This document shows positions 17,348-21,297 of a DNA stretch of 21,297 nucleotides, in pieces. Under the pieces are notes generated by a model. It searched no databases. It was given only the letters and a program-made list of their open reading frames with translations, and had not been told where the DNA came from. The stretch is from Acanthamoeba lenticulata (lineage: Eukaryota; Discosea; Longamoebia; Acanthamoebidae). The position numbers were made by a program, and so were the translations under genes. Numbering within the stretch: position 1 is the stretch's first letter; every line of letters begins with the position of its first letter. Location of the stretch: positions 1-21,297 of the forward strand of contig NAVB01002816.1 in NCBI GenBank assembly GCA_002179805.1. Direction: 5' to 3'.

Positions 17348-19788
17348 TCAGCCGTACTCGAGGCGGCTGCCCGGGTAGGGCGAGGAGGCGGCCGTGGGCG
17401 GCGTGGCGAGCATCTCCGCGAGCCAACTCGTCGTCATCGGCGAGAGCGGCGAGGCTGGCGGCGAGTTGCCGCCGTTTGAAGACGACGACACCGACGACAG
17501 GGATGATGACGCAGACGTTGACGAAGACGGAGAGGTCGACGGCAAATCTTGCTGAATCGACGCTGATGGTAAAGCTGTAGAAGACGAGGGAGGCGACGGG
17601 GAAGAGGAAGTGGGCGGGACGAGTTGTGGCGGGCAGGTCGGGGCGATGGCGAGTGTGGAGGTCGCGCGAAAGTACTCGCAGATGAGCTCACTCCATTCCT
17701 GCTTCTCTTGCTCAAACAGCCGGTCCCGCACCACCTTGATCCTTTCCTCGTCTGTAAAATAAAGGCCAGGAATGATTTAGTTCAGAATTACAAAATGAAA
17801 ATAAAAAATAATCAATTTTGTGTGGAGAAAGGCAAACCATTTTGCTGGAAGGCGTCAAAGTTGCTGTAGAGGAGAGACTTGTCGACGCCCACCATCTTCT
17901 CGATGGCGGCCACGAGCCACTTGACCTTGCCCTGCGGGTCGAAGAAGAACTGCATCTGGTAGGCCAGCCGCACGATCTGCCCGTCCTTCCGCAGGACTCG
18001 TCCCGACGTTGCAAGGATTGTCGCCGTGTAGGGCTCGTTTCTGCAGGTTATCAGCATGATCAGTTATCATCATTTCTTAATATATATTATTTAACAAAAG
18101 AAAAAAAAAGGTGATAATCATTGCTCTTCAAACACGTACGCGTTCATAAAGAGCGGAATCATCTTCTTCTTGTCCTCCCGCGGCAGCAACGCTACCAACT
18201 TCTTCGTGTGGCACACTTCATGCTGTGGCGCGATCACAAATCATCGTATATTAGACATAACTTGTATTCATGGTGATCATAAAAAAATAGTTGACATACC
18301 AGCGTGAAGCCAGAGAGCGAGCAATAGGCCTCACTGGCGGTCACCACCGTGGACTCCATGTGCTCAAACTGCATCACCAGGAACGGCATCCTGCATGTTC
18401 ATCACGTGAGCATGCAAAAGAGGACGAGAAAGCGAAAGTGGGAAGATGGTGAGGAGCAGCAGAAAGAGTGGAAGAGAGACGGACCGAAGGTCGTTGATGA
18501 CAAACGGAGCCTTGTCAAAATAGCACAATTCGAGGAAGGGAAAGTGTCGCTGGAAGTCGTCGATGCTCTCGATTTTGTAGGACGGCAGGCCGAACCCCGC
18601 CAGCCCCTGGTCCAGCGGCGGCGGCGGCGAAGCACCCGCCGCCGCAGCGGCGCTCACATATTGCCGCTGCTGCTGTTGGATGTACTGCTGCTGCTGCTGT
18701 TGTTGTTGTTGTTGGTACTGGGCCTGGAGCACCGACGTGGAGCGCGCGGCGGCCGCCCCGCGCAGCATCGGCGCTGTGGTGGTGGTCGTGGGATGGTTGT
18801 TATAGATGGATGTCAACGACGACGACGACGACGACGGGTCATTCATCAGCGCCGGAGCTGCGCGGTCGAGGAAGTCCTGGAGTGGCTGGAGTGAGTGCAA
18901 GGGCGGCCGGGCCCGGCCCGCGTGGGCGTCGAAGGGCAAGTAGGCCGTCGCGGCCGCGGTCGGTTGCAACGACGATGACCCAGAGGAGGGGCCGAGGTAG
19001 GTCGTAGTAGCTGAACCACGCGGCTGCGGGGGAGTCTGAGCCAGGTTGGTGACGGTGTTGAAGAGCTGGTCGACGCGTTCGTCGTTCTCCTTGAACCGGC
19101 GCTTGAACTTGCGGTGCTTGGCCCGCAGTCGGCCGTTGTCTTCTTCGAGGGCGGCAATCTTCTCCTTCATTTCGCGCACCGTCTGCGAGAGGAAGGACAG
19201 AAGCAGGTCCGATGCGTTGGCGGGCATCGTGGGCGCCGCTGCGGCGGACGTGCGCATCGCGGTGGGCAGTGTGCTCGAGTCATCGGCCTGGTAGCTGGTC
19301 CCATTCGAGAGGGCCGGGGGAAGTGGATTGCCTGGGGGCGAGGAGTTGTGCTGCTGTGGGTAGAACGTTGAACTGCCGATGCCATGGTCGGAGGCTCCGT
19401 TGGGCGGAGAGGAGACGGAGGTGGTGGTTGTGGTGGAGGGCAGCACCGTGCCGCCTAGAGGCAGCGGTTTTAGGGTTGGCATGTTCGTTGCGCCTGCAGC
19501 GCACCAATCAAGATGAGAAGGCCATTCATTTGTGACAGTTGGGGACAAGAGCACACTGTACTTGGTGGTGTTGTGCGGCGCTGCTGTTTTGGCCGGCCTC
19601 GTCGCCGATCCATGTAGAAACAGCGGTGTGCCCAGCCATGCGTCTTGCACCGGTTGCAGGGCTCTTGCCTGACCATTGAGTATGTGTGGAAGTCCATTTC
19701 GTCAGGTCATGTAATGCAGTACGAAGATAGTCAGATGAGGGTACCCATCGCAAGCAACACGGGCTAATCGACACAGCACGCAAGCCAT
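17348..19788 (-). CDS. Zn2Cys6 binuclear-cluster transcription factor with probable PAS domain
   Basis: Exons: 19788-19745, 19668-19562, 19493-18485, 18390-18300, 18222-18140, 18040-17838, 17751-17348; 1941 nt, 646 aa, phases all consistent. The zinc cluster is split by intron 1: Cys3, 6, 13, 19, 22 and 31 in MACVLCRLARVACDG|QEPCNRCKTHGWAHRC, spacing C-x2-C-x6-C-x5-C-x2-C-x8-C, followed by the basic linker RRRGRPKQQRR. Then a Ser/Thr/Pro-rich region, a charged coiled coil (about 146-199, EMKEKIAALEEDNGRLRAKH), a polyQ/polyS/polyA-rich stretch, a PAS-like fold (about 365-515: MPFLVMQFEHMES, EAYCSLSGFTLHEVC, LATSGRVLRKDGQIV, MQFFFDPQGKVKWLV), a helix (DEERIKVVRDRLFEQEKQEW) and a Ser/Pro-rich tail. 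N-terminal Zn2Cys6 with C-terminal PAS is the layout of fungal gluconeogenesis regulators ERT1/AcuK/AcuM. The position between two acyl-CoA oxidation genes suggests a metabolic regulator. The PAS call is less sure than the zinc cluster. Confidence 0.85.
18660..18720 (-). repeat. CAG/CAA repeat encoding polyglutamine in the TF gene
   Basis: Ten Gln codons (five CAA, then five CAG) between two Tyr codons, followed by a second shorter Gln run. A poly-Ser (TCG/TCA) run lies at about 18816-18838 in the same exon. Mixed codons suggest moderate age. Confidence 0.85.
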
Positions 19789-20083
19789 GTGGCTAAATTT
19801 AAGTAAAGAGATTAAATCACCAACAGATTGTGTGCCAATCTGTCCACGCTACTCAACCGAGAAGGGCGACTTCGGCTCCTGCATGTGCGAGAAAAACTTG
19901 CGGTTGGTCCAAGAAGCATGTCGTCAAGATGAGTGGGATTTGGTAAATCCTACGAAATGACGACAAGCAAGCAGTCAAGCTTCAGCTCGTTGGCTTCCCT
20001 GGTCAATGAAGCGATCACCCTTCAGCTGTGGAAAATGGAGACGACTTTGGTGAAGCCTTCTCTTTCTCTCTGCGTGAGCCAGT
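19789..20083. other. Intergenic: TF promoter and 3' flank of the acyl-CoA oxidase
   Basis: 295 bp. AT-rich just upstream of the TF start (19797-19830). No additional gene or strong motif was recognised. Confidence 0.5.
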
Positions 20084-21243
20084 TTAGAGCTTGGCAGGCA
20101 CACTGCCGACACCCCGGATGAGCGGGGCCACGCTCTCTTCGTAGTAGAACGGGCGGCCATTCGTGTTGGTCTGTGGCGCGTTCCTCACGATCTGCGCAGT
20201 GCGCCAGCCGAGGTGAGCAGCTCTCATCAGAAACGGTTGATGGTGCTGCAAGAAGAAGATGATGATGATGAACAAACCTCAAAGTACTTGCGGTAGATGT
20301 CGCCGTCGTAGGCGCCAAAGGGCGCCTTGAGCACAAAGTCGGGGATGGCCAGCGCATCGGTCAGCAGCACCGCGTCTCGGCGCACCTCGCGGCACAGCTT
20401 GAGGTGAGCCTTGCGCACCAGCGCCGCTGCCTCGCCGGTGAAGTAGCCGTATTCGAGGAAAAGGGCCGCCTCGGCGTGGACGCGGTCGAGCGCAAAGAGG
20501 AGGCTCAGCCGGCTGAGCGTCGAGGCCAAGCCCTTCTTCGGGGAGGACCCGCCGCTTTTGGCCTCTTCTTCCTCCTCCTGCTGGGCCACTTGGTGGAAGA
20601 AGTTGACCACAAAATACCAGGTGTGCACGCGCGAGCACGAGACGAGCGCCATCAGGTTGTCGTTCCAGGCCTCCTCCAGGTCCTTGCCCGCCGCCACGTC
20701 AGCCTGACGTCAGCACCCCCTTCCCCGGTGAGTTTACTCCAAGGCAATCTCGGCGCTCACGAACGCGGGCTTCACCTGCAGCTGCTGCGCGACGGTGGTG
20801 ATGTGCTTGGCGGCGAGCCAGCGGAGAGCGGCCACGAGCGAGGCCGCCGAGGGCACGTCTCCGTCGACGAGCGAGGGACGCCACGACGCCGCGTCGGCGG
20901 CCAGGATCTGCGGGGCCTCGGACAGGTAGGCCACCGAGCCCGTCAGCTGCTTGCCCCGCGCGGCCTTCTGCAGCGAGGCCATGAGCTGCCTCGCGCTCTG
21001 CTGGGCCAGCACGATGTTGTCTCCGCCTGAGGCCGCATCGACCACCGCAACAACGCGAATGAGCCAGGGCAAGGGCAGAGAAGACGGATGGGGAGGGAGA
21101 AGGCGTGTTTGCGTACCGCCCGTGGTGATGACGCCGTGGTCCATGATGAGCCCCGGGATCGAGTTGTAGGCCGAGTAGCCGTGGCCGCCCATGCACCGCC
21201 GGCAGGTCTCGAGCGCCGTACTGGCCCACCAACCGAGCCACGC
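20084..21243 (-). CDS. Peroxisomal acyl-CoA oxidase, C-terminal part (5' end beyond window)
   Basis: Catalyses the first step of peroxisomal beta-oxidation, passing electrons to O2. Visible exons: 21243-21117, 21026-20761, 20703-20278, 20191-20084; 927 nt, 308 residues plus stop. Upstream lies an AT-rich intron (21297-21244). Family features: CRRCMGGHGYSAYNSIPGL matches the conserved C-x-x-x-GG-H-G-Y of the FAD-side helix, followed by DNIVLAQQSARQL; the C-terminal alpha-domain follows (VSCSRVHTWYFVVNFF, AYDGDIYRKYFE, IVRNAPQ) and the protein ends VGSVPAKL, a canonical PTS1 tripeptide AKL. Oddity: the family motif T-[FY]-E-G-[DE]-N, whose Glu is the catalytic base, reads T-G-G-G-D-N across a splice junction, and I find no alternative splice that restores Glu. 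An acidic loop (QEEEEEAK) is inserted in the C-terminal domain. A TGACGTCA palindrome sits at the exon 20703 acceptor. Confidence 0.9.
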
Positions 21244-21297
21244 CTGCCCAAAAGATCAAAAATAAATAAATAATCAAAATATAGTATTAATATAACA
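21244..21297 (-). other. Intron of the acyl-CoA oxidase running off the right edge
   Basis: 54 bp of strongly AT-rich sequence directly before the acceptor TTTGGGCAG. Composition contrasts sharply with the flanking exon, as in other introns of this window. Confidence 0.75.

Noticed and set aside
18349..18894. 181-codon plus-strand frame with Arg and Leu runs
   Set aside because: Antisense of the transcription-factor exon; the runs are complements of the CAG/CAA and Ser/Pro codon repeats.

Overview
The window reads as nuclear DNA of a GC-rich, intron-dense free-living amoeba, most likely Acanthamoeba or a close relative. The grounds are many short spliceosomal introns (about 50-150 nt, donors mostly GTACGT/GTGCGT/GTCCGT, acceptors mostly CAG), GC-rich exons against T/A-rich introns, tight gene spacing, and a mix of plant/fungus-like metabolic genes with a Zn2Cys6 regulator. 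Coding regions were rebuilt exon by exon by joining frames at splice sites. Exon lists in the entries are my own models, not taken from any database.

Left part (1-4.6 kb): the 5' eleven exons of a membrane-anchored cytochrome P450 (minus strand, running off the left edge). A 211-bp divergent promoter with a perfect palindromic CRE core separates it from a small coiled-coil protein (plus strand). Next comes about 1 kb of unresolved sequence with possible PH-domain exons on the plus strand, then a small heat-shock protein (Hsp20/alpha-crystallin, minus strand).

Centre (4.9-15 kb): a tandem array on the minus strand. Two complete nine-exon paralogues (A, about 1097 aa; B, about 1090 aa) encode secreted Gly/Asn-rich repeat proteins with a signal peptide, a short N-terminal module, about a dozen GG-D-type repeats suggestive of a right-handed beta-helix, and a Cys-rich C-terminus. 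All intron phases are identical, and most internal exons are symmetric 1-1 modules. A third copy survives only as a frame-broken last exon, and still older fragments of exons 8 and 9 lie in both spacers. The last ~284 bp of A and B are about 98% identical although the rest is clearly diverged, which points to gene conversion. Both genes share a CCAAT box and a TATA-like box about 115 bp upstream of the ATG.

Right part (15.1-21.3 kb): three minus-strand genes that look functionally linked. They are an ACOX4/glutaryl-CoA-dehydrogenase-like acyl-CoA dehydrogenase (402 aa), a Zn2Cys6 plus probable PAS-domain transcription factor (646 aa, fungal ERT1/AcuK-like layout), and the C-terminal ~308 aa of a peroxisomal acyl-CoA oxidase ending in the PTS1 signal AKL. 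In the oxidase the motif that normally holds the catalytic glutamate reads GGGDN. Together they suggest a fatty-acid beta-oxidation neighbourhood with its own candidate regulator.

I saw no rRNA, tRNA, CRISPR array, transposase or viral gene.
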